DNA of 64,000 nucleotides. It comes from Acidobacteriaceae bacterium (lineage in GTDB: Bacteria; Acidobacteriota; Terriglobia; Terriglobales; Acidobacteriaceae). Each line of letters opens with the position of its first letter. Positions within the stretch are counted from its first letter, which is position 1. Positions 1 through 8,926 of this stretch are shown in pieces. The DNA lies in contig JAOAPC010000021.1 in assembly GCA_025462735.1 (NCBI GenBank), positions 62,001 to 126,000 on the forward strand, read 5' to 3'. The notes below the pieces were generated by a model. It was not told the DNA's origin, did not search any database, and saw only the letters and a program-made list of their open reading frames with translations. Made by a program: the position numbers and the translations under genes.

Positions 1-926
1 TCATCTTCATCGCCGCTTTTTTTGCCGTACTCTATCACCTCGGGATTATGCAGTTGATCGTCCGCGCGGGCGCCTGGGTCATGACAACAGTCATGGGCGC
101 GAGTGGCGCCGAGTCGCTTAACCTGGCAGCCAGCATTTTCATGGGACAGACAGAGGCCCCGCTCACCATCCGGCCGTTTCTTCCTGAGCTGACTCAGTCC
201 GAACTTATGACCGTGATGACCAGCGGCATGGCCCACATCTCCGGAGGCATGATGGCGGCGTACATCGCTGTAGGCGGCGCGGATGCAAAACACCTGCTGA
301 CCGCGGTGATCATGACCGCCCCCGGAACTCTACTGATTGCGAAAATGCTGGTTCCCGAGACTGAAAAGCCCCTGACCGCGGGCCGCGTTCAAATGCCGCA
401 GATGGAAAAAGAATCGAACATCCTGGGCGCAATCGCACGTGGCACCATCGATGGCCTGCATCTGGCCTTGAATGTCGCAGCCATGCTGATCACATTTCTC
501 GCGCTGCTGGCGCTGGTCAACGCCATGATGGGATGGGTCCACATTCACATTTCCTGGTTTCCCTACAGTCTGGAAGAAGTGTTTGGCTGGGTGTTTGCGC
601 CGGTAGCATGGCTGATCGGAATCCATTGGCACGACGCCGCAGCCATCGGAAACCTCTTGGGTACGCGCATGGTGCTCAATGAATTTGTCGCCTTCGCCAA
701 ACTCGGAACTATCAAGAGCACGCTCGACCCGCGCTCTTTCACCATTGCAACCTTCGCGCTATGCGGCTTCGCCAACTTCAGTTCGATCGGAATTCAGATC
801 GGCGGCATCGGCGCGCTCGCGCCCAATCGCCGTGGAGACCTGGCCCGCCTGGGCTTACGCGCAATGCTGGCAGGCACAATGGCCAATCTGATGTCTGCTT
901 CGATTGCCGGAATGCTGATTTCGTAA
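1..926 (+). CDS. NupC-type concentrative nucleoside transporter (5' partial)
   Basis: Inner-membrane sodium- or proton-coupled nucleoside importer of the CNT/NupC family. The open frame runs in from before the window, so the N-terminal half is missing. What is visible is the conserved C-terminal half: the segment around FAVLYHLGIMQ, the GAxGAESLNLAASIFMGQTE stretch that forms the nucleoside-binding core, then NEFVA and the C-terminal ALCGFANFSSIGIQIGG motif. Several hydrophobic helices lie between these. The next gene, on the opposite strand, is adenosine deaminase, and a second deaminase and purine nucleoside phosphorylase follow within 8 kb, which supports a role in purine nucleoside uptake. 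The family is secure; substrate specificity is inferred. Confidence 0.93.
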   Translation, partial: IFIAAFFAVLYHLGIMQLIVRAGAWVMTTVMGASGAESLNLAASIFMGQTEAPLTIRPFLPELTQSELMTVMTSGMAHISGGMMAAYIAVGGADAKHLLTAVIMTAPGTLLIAKMLVPETEKPLTAGRVQMPQMEKESNILGAIARGTIDGLHLALNVAAMLITFLALLALVNAMMGWVHIHISWFPYSLEEVFGWVFAPVAWLIGIHWHDAAAIGNLLGTRMVLNEFVAFAKLGTIKSTLDPRSFTIATFALCGFANFSSIGIQIGGIGALAPNRRGDLARLGLRAMLAGTMANLMSASIAGMLIS

Positions 927-953
927 AGATTGTTGGCAATCAAGCGTCGAAAA

Positions 954-2054
954 TCAGTATCTCTCCACCCCACGCTCCGCCTTCAATTGCTCCCGAGCCT
1001 TCGCGTACCCCGGCTTCAACACTTCATAAATGAATTTACAGCGCTGATCATACGGTAGGAATGCGCTTTTCATGGCATTGATGGTAAGAATTTCGAAGTC
1101 ATTGAGGGTCAGGTCAAAAGTTTCCGCGGCGACTTCGAATTCGCGACTCAGCGTGGTGTTGCTCATCAGCCGGTTGTCGGTGTTGAGAAAGACCCGGAAT
1201 TTTTGCTGATAGAAAATTCTGAACGGATGCTCGACCACGCTCGGAGTCGCGCCAGTATGCACGTTGCTGAGAAGACAAATCTCGAGCGGAATTCTTTTGT
1301 CGAGAACGTATTGCGCCAGGTCGCCCAGCTTCACCACTTTGCCGTCGGCGATTGTCATGTCGTCGATAAGCCGCGTGGCATGTCCGATGCGGTGCGCGCC
1401 GCAATATTGAATCGCCTGCCAAATCGATTCCTTACCATAACCTTCCCCAGCGTGGACCGTGATATTGAAGTTTTCGCGCTGGATAAAATGAAACGCGTCC
1501 ACGTGCTTTTTGGGAGGATATCCGCCTTCCTCACCCGCCAGGTCGAAGCCAACGACGCCACGCTCGCGAAAGTCTACCGCCAGTTCTGCCATTTCGAGCG
1601 ACACATTCATGTTGCGCATGGCGCAAATGATCAGTCCTGGCTGGATGCCGAAATCCTGCCGGCCGCGTTCGAGGCCCTTGAGCACCGCCGCGATCACCTG
1701 CTGGTGCGTCAATCCCTTTCGCGTGTGAAAAATGGGTGCAAAGCGGGTTTCAAAATAAACAACTCCATCGCGGCTGAGGTCTTCGGCCTGCTCGTACGCA
1801 ACTCGCTCCAGCGCATCTTCGGTTTGCAGGACAGCAATGGTATGCGCGAAACCCAGCAGATATTCGGGAAGGCTTCCTTTGTTTGCGCCTTGGTGGAACC
1901 AGACGGCCAATTCTTCAGGATTGTCAGTCGGAAGTTCGGCGTATCCGACCTCTCGTGCGAGCTCGATTACAGTTTGCGGACGCAGTACACCATCCAGGTG
2001 CTCATGCAGCAGGACTTTGGGCAAGGAGTTGATAAAACTTCGATCGAACTTCAC
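954..2054 (-). CDS. add: Adenosine deaminase (cytosolic)
   Basis: Zinc enzyme converting adenosine or deoxyadenosine to inosine in purine salvage. The family motifs are all present in order: the HEH pair in LLHEHLDG, VHAGEGYG, HRIGHATR, LSNVHTGA and NTDNRLMS. The TDN (rather than TDD) version of the last motif also occurs in other bacterial Add proteins. The frame opens 23 codons further upstream (GTG at 2123), but the family homology starts at KFDRSFINSLPK. A GTG at 2054 preceded by a G-rich stretch gives 366 residues, close to the usual bacterial length. It is convergent with the upstream NupC gene, with only 27 bases between the stops. There is no signal peptide, in contrast to the second deaminase at 6280. 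Confidence 0.93.
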   Translation of the reverse strand: MKFDRSFINSLPKVLLHEHLDGVLRPQTVIELAREVGYAELPTDNPEELAVWFHQGANKGSLPEYLLGFAHTIAVLQTEDALERVAYEQAEDLSRDGVVYFETRFAPIFHTRKGLTHQQVIAAVLKGLERGRQDFGIQPGLIICAMRNMNVSLEMAELAVDFRERGVVGFDLAGEEGGYPPKKHVDAFHFIQRENFNITVHAGEGYGKESIWQAIQYCGAHRIGHATRLIDDMTIADGKVVKLGDLAQYVLDKRIPLEICLLSNVHTGATPSVVEHPFRIFYQQKFRVFLNTDNRLMSNTTLSREFEVAAETFDLTLNDFEILTINAMKSAFLPYDQRCKFIYEVLKPGYAKAREQLKAERGVERY

Positions 2055-2296
2055 GGCGCCCCCATCAGACGAAGCGTGGCACGATGATACACCCGGACGA
2101 ACCAAGGTGCGGACACCTACCACGACTCATTGGACATTGAAAATAAAAACAATTGATGGCCGCCAAAAAAAGTTTCATTGAACGTTTCTCTTCCTCCGAA
2201 GAGAAACTTGGCGTACATTGGTTCGTCACAATTCCCAACCAGAACACGTACAAATCCCATCAGCGCGCAGGACATCGCGCGGAGCAGAAATTTTGC

Positions 2297-2324
2297 TTGA
2301 AAGGTTCAGCAACAAGGGTCTAAT
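2297..2324 (+). promoter_or_regulatory. Predicted sigma-70 promoter for the TonB receptor gene
   Basis: TTGAAA and TCTAAT are separated by 16 bases, about 45 bases before the ATG at 2368. The rest of the roughly 310-base gap between the divergent add and receptor genes shows no ORF or stable hairpin that I can support. Predicted by eye only. Confidence 0.4.
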
Positions 2325-2367
2325 GTCCGGCGCGAATCGCACCACGTTCAATTAGGGGCTTAATTCC

Positions 2368-5300
2368 ATGTCAATGCGAATGAAAGTTCATGTGGCAGCA
2401 GTGTTTGCGGCGTTCGCTTTTGCACCTTGTATGCAAGCGCAGCAGACACTCGGCGGCATCAATGGCACCGTCACCGATAAAACCGGCAGCGTTCTGCCAA
2501 ATACGACGGTGACCATCGTCGGCGACCAGACCACGCTAACGCGTGCGCAGAAGACCAACGATACCGGCGGCTATCTGTTCGTAAACTTGCCCATCGGCAC
2601 CTACACGCTAACATTCACGCACGACGGATTTCAGACCCAGAAGATCCCGTCGATCACGTTGCAGGCCGATCGCACTGCCACCGTGAACGCCACGCTCGAT
2701 GTTGGCCAAGTCGGCGAGACCGTAGAAGTTCAAGCTTCGCCGCTGATGAATGCCGCCGACACCACTAATGGCTACATCTTGGAAGAAGATCAAATTCAAT
2801 CGATACCGCTTCCTACAGGCAGTTTTACAGGCTTAGCGATTCTGTCTCCGGGCGTCAACGCCGAACTTCCCGGCGGTACGGGCGCCAACAGTGGTTTAGG
2901 TAATGCGCCCATTTGGGCCAACGGACAGCGCGATACCAGCAACAGCTTCCTATTGAACGGCGTCGATGCCAGCAATCTTTTTAACGGCAAGAGCACCAGT
3001 CAGGTCCTCTCGGCTCGCATTGTGCTTAATACGGGAACCAGCGGGGCGGCTTCTGCCAGTTCGGCTCCAGTACAGAGTACAGCGTCGCCCTACCTTGCAA
3101 TCGGTCAAGCATTGCCGACCCCGGCCCCGGAGACAGTGCAAGAACTTCGCGTGAACACCTCAATGTATGACGCGCAGCAAGGTTCAACCAGCGGTGCGCA
3201 CATTGACATGAGCACGAGATCAGGGACGAATGCGCTGCACGGCAGTCTTTATGGACATCGCGGAACAGATTGGCTAAATGCCGCGCCATTTTTCTTCAAG
3301 CAAGACCCGAATATTCCGGCCAATCAAAAAGTTCCCCAATTACACCGTTACACAGCTGGTGGGACCTTTGGCGCTCCCATCATCAAAGACAAGCTCTTCG
3401 GGTTCGTAAGCTACCAGCATACCCACGCTTCTGACCAGGAGATCGGCCTGTCGCGAATGTCCGTGCCTTTTGGTCTCACATCCGACCGTTCGGCGGCGAC
3501 TCTGGCGACTCTGGCGAACAATAATTATTTAAGTCCAAACGGGGAGCCGACGATCAACGCCAGCAACGTCGACCCCATCGCGCTGGCCCTGCTCCAGCAC
3601 AAATTGCCCAACGGCCAGTTTTTGATTCCCAACGACGATGGCAACGTTCCCACCGCTAGCTTTCCTGAAAACGCGACCGTGCCGGGAACCGCCTACTTCA
3701 TTGCTGACCAAGCAGTTGCGAATCTCGACTGGAATAAGAGCGCGAAGGACACCGTGGCGGTCAAGTATTACTACCAGCACGATCCGAGCGCTTCTCCGTA
3801 CGCATATTCGAGCGTAGCGGGATTCACCCAGAAGTTGGACGCCGGCAGCCAGGTCGCATCAATCACCAACGTCCAATCGCTGAGACCGAATTTCAGCGTT
3901 GTCGAAGAGCTGGGCATTTTGCGCGAGAAGATGTACAGTACCATCGGACAACCGTTCTCCCCAAGCGCAATACCATCTTCGCAGGGACCGCTGAGCATCA
4001 ACACTTTCGGAAACTGGCGTTTCCCCGGCATTACCATCGCGGACATTCTGGGTAATGCTTCGTTGAATAATACAGGAGGATGCACACCTCCGAAGCCCCG
4101 CTGTCCCGTCTTCAACGTCGCCATGAACATGGGACAAGGCGCCGCGTCACAGGCAGCTTTCACCGGGGTTTTTCAGAACCGCATCATGCCGTCCGCGAAT
4201 GCGACCTGGACCGTTGGCAGGCATACATTTAATTTCGGTGGCAATTACGCATATACGCAACTAAATACCCGCGACGAACGAACGAACCAGGGCACCATCG
4301 GATTTTTTGATTTTGCTCAGTTCCTGCAAGGTCAGGCTGTTTCTTATACATCGGATGGATTTATTACGACCGCCTATCTGCAGGGCAACGCTAATCGCTA
4401 CTACCGCGCAGGACAAACTGGAGCTTACCTGCAGGACAAATATCAGTTCCGTTCAAACCTCATCCTCACCGGGGGCCTACGATTTGACTGGGACGGCGGA
4501 CTTACCGAGAAATACGGGCGCATCTACAATTTTGACCCTTCACGTTATTCATATGACGCCGCCACCGACACCATCGCGTCAAACGGCTTCATCATCGCCG
4601 GCAACAACTCACTGTTTCCAACTAAGGGAGTCAGCAATACGACCCTGACAGGCCGGCAGTGGGGACTCGCGCCTCGGCTCGGGCTTGCCTGGAGTCCCAG
4701 GAAATTCAACGACAAAGTTGTAGTGCGCGCCGGAGCTGGAATTTACTACGATCGCGGGGAACTTTTCACTTACCTTTCACCGGGATTTGCCGCCGGCGTG
4801 ATCAACGGGGGTCCGTTCGGCGTGAACCAGACACCACCGTATGTGAATTCGCAGCTTTGCCAGCCGACCTCGGCTTATTTGGGTTTTATTCCGAGTTGCG
4901 CTTCACAGCAACTTGCCAATCCGTGGGGGACGACCTTAGGGCCGGCGCCGACGGGAAATCCCGCCGACATTAGTAATTTCCTGCCCAACGCCGCGGCCAT
5001 AGAAAGCGGATCCCAACTGTTTTCCTTCGCGACTTACAATCGAGCCAACAAGCTTCCGTATACGATTAACGACACGCTCGATATTCAATGGCAGCCGCGG
5101 CGCGATCTGGCAATTGAGATCGGTTATGTCGGAAACTTCGGGCGCCATCAAGTAATTCCTATACCTTTTAACCAACCTGGAATTGCCTCGCCGGGTCATC
5201 CGATTCATTGTTCATCTCTTTCGAATGCCGCGTGTCAGCAATATACCTACGGCTACACGGTCACCCAGTTCGAATTCGGTCCTGCCATCAACCTGCCCAA

Positions 5301-6240
5301 CGGTCAGCGGATGCAGGCGAATTATGAAGGCGGAAACGTCGATCTTCGCGTTCCGTATATCGGCTACTCAGCGGAATCGGAAAGTTATACGGCAGCCGGC
5401 GTCTCGGCTTACAACGCGCTACAGATGCACATTGAGAAGCGCATGAGCCATGGATTGCAAGTCGGCTTCTCTTATACCTATTCGCACGCCCTCGATGAGC
5501 AAAGCGGTATGGGCTTGTTCTACAACGGAAGCAACCCGCTGCGGCTTCGCGACGCCTATGGATCAGCCGACTTCGACCGCACCCACGTTATCAACTTCAG
5601 CTACGTTTACCAGTTGCCGAGGTTCTACGGCGTGGGAACGCTGAAGGGAAAGCTGGCTGATGGCTGGGCGATTCAGGGCATTGCCGTGATTCAAAGCGGG
5701 CAGCCTTATAGCGTGATCGATTTTTCGGGCGCCGCCGGCAGCATCTTCTTCGGTACATCGGACGGCATTACAAACCCGATCGTTCCGCTTGCCCCGGGTT
5801 GCACCGCAAAGAGCGCGGTAACCGGAGCGTCGGGCGCATTTGGCACTCCCGCCCTGAATCCCCTCTGCTTCAGTTTGCCCTTGCTGAGCCCTGGTGCCCT
5901 GGGCGGAGCTATCCCCGCTGGTGATACCTTCGAGACCAACTTCACCTCCGGACTGCGAAATGTATTCCGGCAAGCATGGCAAAAACGGGCCGATATCTCG
6001 CTGGTGAAGGATACGCAACTTACCGAGCGGGTATCGATGAAGTACCGTTTCGATGTCTTCAACGTCACTAATACAACCAGCTTCGACATTCCAATCGATG
6101 ATGTTACCCAAAATGAAAACTTCAACGACTTTCCTGTCGAAGGCAAACCGCTGTATAACCAGCCGTTCGGGCTAGGGACCGTGAACAAAACCATCGGCAG
6201 CCCGCGGCAGGTGCAGATGTCACTCAGCTTTAGCTTCTAG
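2368..6240 (+). CDS. Oar-like TonB-dependent receptor with carboxypeptidase-regulatory domain
   Basis: Outer-membrane receptor of 1290 residues. Residues 1-25 form a signal peptide ending AQA|QQ. A carboxypeptidase-regulatory-like (Ig-fold) domain follows at about 28-110 (GGINGTVTDKTGSVLPNTTV), then a plug-like region and a very long beta-barrel that ends in alternating aromatic residues (SLSFSF). This architecture is the large Oar/TonB-like family greatly expanded in Acidobacteriota, usually linked to uptake of bulky or polymeric substrates. Here it sits between two adenosine deaminases and near a nucleoside permease and phosphorylase, so nucleoside- or nucleic-acid-derived substrates are an inference from context only. 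Gene and family are certain; the ligand is unknown. Confidence 0.93.
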   Translation: MSMRMKVHVAAVFAAFAFAPCMQAQQTLGGINGTVTDKTGSVLPNTTVTIVGDQTTLTRAQKTNDTGGYLFVNLPIGTYTLTFTHDGFQTQKIPSITLQADRTATVNATLDVGQVGETVEVQASPLMNAADTTNGYILEEDQIQSIPLPTGSFTGLAILSPGVNAELPGGTGANSGLGNAPIWANGQRDTSNSFLLNGVDASNLFNGKSTSQVLSARIVLNTGTSGAASASSAPVQSTASPYLAIGQALPTPAPETVQELRVNTSMYDAQQGSTSGAHIDMSTRSGTNALHGSLYGHRGTDWLNAAPFFFKQDPNIPANQKVPQLHRYTAGGTFGAPIIKDKLFGFVSYQHTHASDQEIGLSRMSVPFGLTSDRSAATLATLANNNYLSPNGEPTINASNVDPIALALLQHKLPNGQFLIPNDDGNVPTASFPENATVPGTAYFIADQAVANLDWNKSAKDTVAVKYYYQHDPSASPYAYSSVAGFTQKLDAGSQVASITNVQSLRPNFSVVEELGILREKMYSTIGQPFSPSAIPSSQGPLSINTFGNWRFPGITIADILGNASLNNTGGCTPPKPRCPVFNVAMNMGQGAASQAAFTGVFQNRIMPSANATWTVGRHTFNFGGNYAYTQLNTRDERTNQGTIGFFDFAQFLQGQAVSYTSDGFITTAYLQGNANRYYRAGQTGAYLQDKYQFRSNLILTGGLRFDWDGGLTEKYGRIYNFDPSRYSYDAATDTIASNGFIIAGNNSLFPTKGVSNTTLTGRQWGLAPRLGLAWSPRKFNDKVVVRAGAGIYYDRGELFTYLSPGFAAGVINGGPFGVNQTPPYVNSQLCQPTSAYLGFIPSCASQQLANPWGTTLGPAPTGNPADISNFLPNAAAIESGSQLFSFATYNRANKLPYTINDTLDIQWQPRRDLAIEIGYVGNFGRHQVIPIPFNQPGIASPGHPIHCSSLSNAACQQYTYGYTVTQFEFGPAINLPNGQRMQANYEGGNVDLRVPYIGYSAESESYTAAGVSAYNALQMHIEKRMSHGLQVGFSYTYSHALDEQSGMGLFYNGSNPLRLRDAYGSADFDRTHVINFSYVYQLPRFYGVGTLKGKLADGWAIQGIAVIQSGQPYSVIDFSGAAGSIFFGTSDGITNPIVPLAPGCTAKSAVTGASGAFGTPALNPLCFSLPLLSPGALGGAIPAGDTFETNFTSGLRNVFRQAWQKRADISLVKDTQLTERVSMKYRFDVFNVTNTTSFDIPIDDVTQNENFNDFPVEGKPLYNQPFGLGTVNKTIGSPRQVQMSLSFSF

Positions 6241-6279
6241 GGGCGATCTCGACAAGGTACAATGCCGTTTTGTTAATTC

Positions 6280-7863
6280 GTGAATTTGGTCTACGGGCGT
6301 CCCGCCGTAGCCAATCTGAGGCCCGTGAGAGGCAGATTGCGACAGTTTCACGCTTCGCAGTTCCTTCTATTTCTTGTCCTCAATGCCACGTTGGCGCTTG
6401 CTCAATCCAGCGCCACGCCTGAACAGCGCGCTAACCGCTACCTGGAGAGCGTACGGCATTCGCCTCCGCTGGCGCTGGCTTTCTTACGCGAAATGCCGAA
6501 AGGCGCAGACCTACACAATCATCTGGGCGGTGCAATCTACGCAGAGGACCTCATTGACTTTGCCGCCGACGACAAATTTTGCCTCGATCGCGGATCGTCA
6601 ACGCTGATGCCCGGCCCATGTGACGAATCTTGCCGCAAAGATAAGCCAGCCGTCGAGTGCGGCTATCACGATCCCGGGCTCTACAACACCATGATCGACG
6701 CCTGGTCCATGCGCAATTGGGAGCGTGGACACGAATCTGGCCATGATCACTTCTTTGCTACGTTTTTCAAATTTGATCTCGCCACAAGAAATCACATGGG
6801 CGAAGCCACGGCTCTAGCCATGGAGCGCGCCGCTGCCGACAACTTGCAGTACCTAGAGCTCATGCATACCGTCGGCGGAATGCAGTCCGCGCAACTTGGA
6901 GCGAAGCTGGGGTGGAACTCCGATTTCGCATCCATGCGCGAAAAGCTCCTTTCCGGCGGACTCAAAGACGCAGTCGCCGCCGCTCGCATTGAACTCGACA
7001 AAGAAGGGGTCGCCATTCAACAGAAACTTGAATGCGGCACACAGTCCGCGCTTCCCGCTTGTGACGTCACAGTCCGCTATCTTTACCAAGTGTTGCGCGG
7101 ACTTCCGCCGGAACAGGTTTTCGCGCAGATTCTCACCGGCTTCGAACTGGCTTCAGTCGATCCCCGGGTCGTTGGACTGAATCTGGTCATGCCGGAAGAC
7201 TGGTACGTCCCGATGCGCGATTTCAATTTGCACATGAGGATGCTCGATTACCTGCACGGGCTTTATCCCAAAGTGCACATCAGTCTGCACGCCGGTGAAC
7301 TGGCGATGGGCCTGGTTCCGCCTGAAGGCTTAAGTTTTCACATCCGCCATTCGATCGAGCTTGGTCATGCTGAGAGAATCGGGCATGGAGTCGCGGTGAT
7401 GGATGAGCACAATGCACTGGATCTCTTGCGCGAGATGGCAGAGCGCAAAGTTCTGGTTGAGATTTGCCTCACCTCGAACGATGTAATTCTCGGCGTAAAG
7501 GGTGATCAACACCCTCTGCCGGTTTATCGCCGATACAACGTTCCCGTTGCTCTTGCCACAGATGATGAAGGCGTCTCCCGCTCCGATATGACGCATGAAT
7601 ATCTTCGGGCTGCGGAAACGTACAGTTTGTCGTACATCGATCTGAAGCACATGGCGCGCCAAAGCCTGGAGTATAGCTTCCTTCCGGGAGCGAGCTTATG
7701 GGTGAACTCTCAGCAAACCCGTCTCGTCAACACGTGCGCGACGGACCGACCGGCCAGTTCGACGCTGTCTGCAAGTTGCAACAGATTTCTGGATGCGAAC
7801 GAAAAAGCTCGCATGCAAGGGCAGTTGGAGCAGGATTTTGCCGCGTTCGAAAAGAAATTCTGA
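6280..7863 (+). CDS. Exported ADGF/CECR1-type adenosine deaminase
   Basis: A 527-residue member of the adenosine deaminase superfamily, longer than cytosolic Add and resembling the secreted growth-factor (ADGF/ADA2) branch. After a GTG start there is a hydrophobic segment at about residues 27-41 ending ALAQ, consistent with a signal peptide. The catalytic set is complete: HNH at residues 79-81, HAGE, ERIGHGV, LTSND and ATDDEG. Five or more cysteines in the first 180 residues and in the C-terminal tail fit an exported protein with disulfides. It follows the TonB receptor by 39 bases and probably shares its transcript. Expected role: deamination of adenosine in the periplasm or outside the cell, supplying inosine for NupC and the phosphorylase downstream. 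The start is uncertain. Confidence 0.85.
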   Translation: MNLVYGRPAVANLRPVRGRLRQFHASQFLLFLVLNATLALAQSSATPEQRANRYLESVRHSPPLALAFLREMPKGADLHNHLGGAIYAEDLIDFAADDKFCLDRGSSTLMPGPCDESCRKDKPAVECGYHDPGLYNTMIDAWSMRNWERGHESGHDHFFATFFKFDLATRNHMGEATALAMERAAADNLQYLELMHTVGGMQSAQLGAKLGWNSDFASMREKLLSGGLKDAVAAARIELDKEGVAIQQKLECGTQSALPACDVTVRYLYQVLRGLPPEQVFAQILTGFELASVDPRVVGLNLVMPEDWYVPMRDFNLHMRMLDYLHGLYPKVHISLHAGELAMGLVPPEGLSFHIRHSIELGHAERIGHGVAVMDEHNALDLLREMAERKVLVEICLTSNDVILGVKGDQHPLPVYRRYNVPVALATDDEGVSRSDMTHEYLRAAETYSLSYIDLKHMARQSLEYSFLPGASLWVNSQQTRLVNTCATDRPASSTLSASCNRFLDANEKARMQGQLEQDFAAFEKKF

Positions 7864-7867
7864 ACTA

Positions 7868-7944
7868 GCAGTTAGCATGTAGCAATTGGCATTTGGCCAG
7901 TCCAGATCGGATCTCCCAAATGCTAACTGCCAAATGCTAAGTGC
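7868..7944. repeat. Inverted repeat spanning the PNP start region
   Basis: Two 28-base arms (7868-7895 and 7917-7944) are inverted complements with about six mismatches. Each arm is itself a near-tandem of a GCATTTG/GCTAA-like word. The spacer is 21 bases. The ATG proposed for the phosphorylase gene lies inside the right arm. It looks like a dispersed palindromic intergenic repeat, not a classical terminator, since no T-run follows. Confidence 0.6.
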
Positions 7945-8779
7945 CGACGATTTCTCGCACGCCGAATCCGCGGCCAAGCATCTTCTGTCCCACACGTCCA
8001 TTCGTCCGCGCATCGGGCTGGTTCTCGGCTCGGGGCTCGGCAGTTTTGCAGACGAACTCTCGCAATCAGTACGAATCCCCTACACCACGATCCCGCATTT
8101 TCCGCGTTCCACGGCCATCGGCCACGCCGGGCAAATGGTCCTCGGATTTGTAAGCAAAGTTCCGGTCGTTGCAATGCAGGGACGCGTGCATCTTTACGAG
8201 GGCTACTCCGCTCAGCAGGTCGCGTTTCCAGTTCGCGTTTTCGGCCGCATGGGAGTTCGCGCAATTATCTTCACCAACGCCGCCGGAGGCATCAACTTTG
8301 AGTATAAGCAGGGTGCGCTCGTACTAATTAGCGACCACATAAATTTGCAAGGCCAGAATCCGCTGGTCGGTCCTAACGATGATCGTTTCGGAGAGCGCTT
8401 TCCAGACATGACTCACGCGTATTCGAAAGCCTATCGGCAGATTGCGCGCAAGGCGGCGAAGAAACTAGGCAAGGATTTGACTGAAGGCGTCTATGCTGGG
8501 CTGCTAGGCCCCAGTTACGAAACTCCCGCGGAGATCCGGTATCTGCGCGCAATCGGCGCAGACCTGGTCGGCATGTCGACTGTCCCGGAAGTGATCGCGG
8601 CGCGTCATATGGGAATCAATGTACTGGCAATTTCTTGCGTGACTAACATGGCCGCAGGAATTCTGGACAAGCCGCTCAGCTCTGTCGAGGTATTCGAAAC
8701 CACCGAGCGCGTGCGTGGGGAGTTCGTGGCATTGCTGCGCACGGTGATCCCGGAAATAGCTGGGGAGTTAAAAGACTAG
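7934..8779 (+). CDS. Purine nucleoside phosphorylase
   Basis: Trimeric-type (class II, PunA/DeoD2-like) phosphorylase that cleaves inosine or guanosine with phosphate to the base and ribose-1-phosphate. Visible motifs: RIGLVLGSGLGSFAD (phosphate loop), AxQGRVHLYEGY, FTNAAGGIN, the GLLGPSYETPAEI substrate segment, VGMSTVPEVIAARH, and CVTNMAAG. The ATG chosen gives 281 residues, the normal family size; a TTG at 7886 would add 16 residues encoded by repeat DNA. It follows the exported deaminase by about 70 bases and completes the pathway adenosine to inosine to hypoxanthine. Confidence 0.93.
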   Translation: MLSADDFSHAESAAKHLLSHTSIRPRIGLVLGSGLGSFADELSQSVRIPYTTIPHFPRSTAIGHAGQMVLGFVSKVPVVAMQGRVHLYEGYSAQQVAFPVRVFGRMGVRAIIFTNAAGGINFEYKQGALVLISDHINLQGQNPLVGPNDDRFGERFPDMTHAYSKAYRQIARKAAKKLGKDLTEGVYAGLLGPSYETPAEIRYLRAIGADLVGMSTVPEVIAARHMGINVLAISCVTNMAAGILDKPLSSVEVFETTERVRGEFVALLRTVIPEIAGELKD

Positions 8780-8875
8780 TCCCAGGGCGACTCCCGGTCT
8801 GCGCGTACGGTCTGTTGTCCATTGGCCGCTTGGCGGCCGCCTACGGCGCTCAGGAATCCCAGACAAAATTAGCGG

Positions 8876-8910
8876 CAAAAAAGCAAAAGCCCAGCAGTTT
8901 GCTGGGCTTT
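8876..8910 (-). terminator. Rho-independent terminator of the Clp-like gene
   Basis: A perfect 11-bp stem (8886-8896 with 8900-8910) has a 3-base loop. Read on the minus strand it is followed by TTTTGCTTTTTTG. It lies 17 bases after the stop of the minus-strand ATPase gene. Confidence 0.85.
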
Positions 8911-8926
8911 GGTCCTCCGTTGGAGC

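Noticed and set aside
1203-2087. Long plus-strand ORF opposite adenosine deaminase
   Set aside because: It is the antisense shadow of add; its length reflects codon composition of the real gene.
8824-8838. GGCCGC/GCGGCC hairpin as terminator of PNP
   Set aside because: Six-bp stem without a following T-run on the plus strand.
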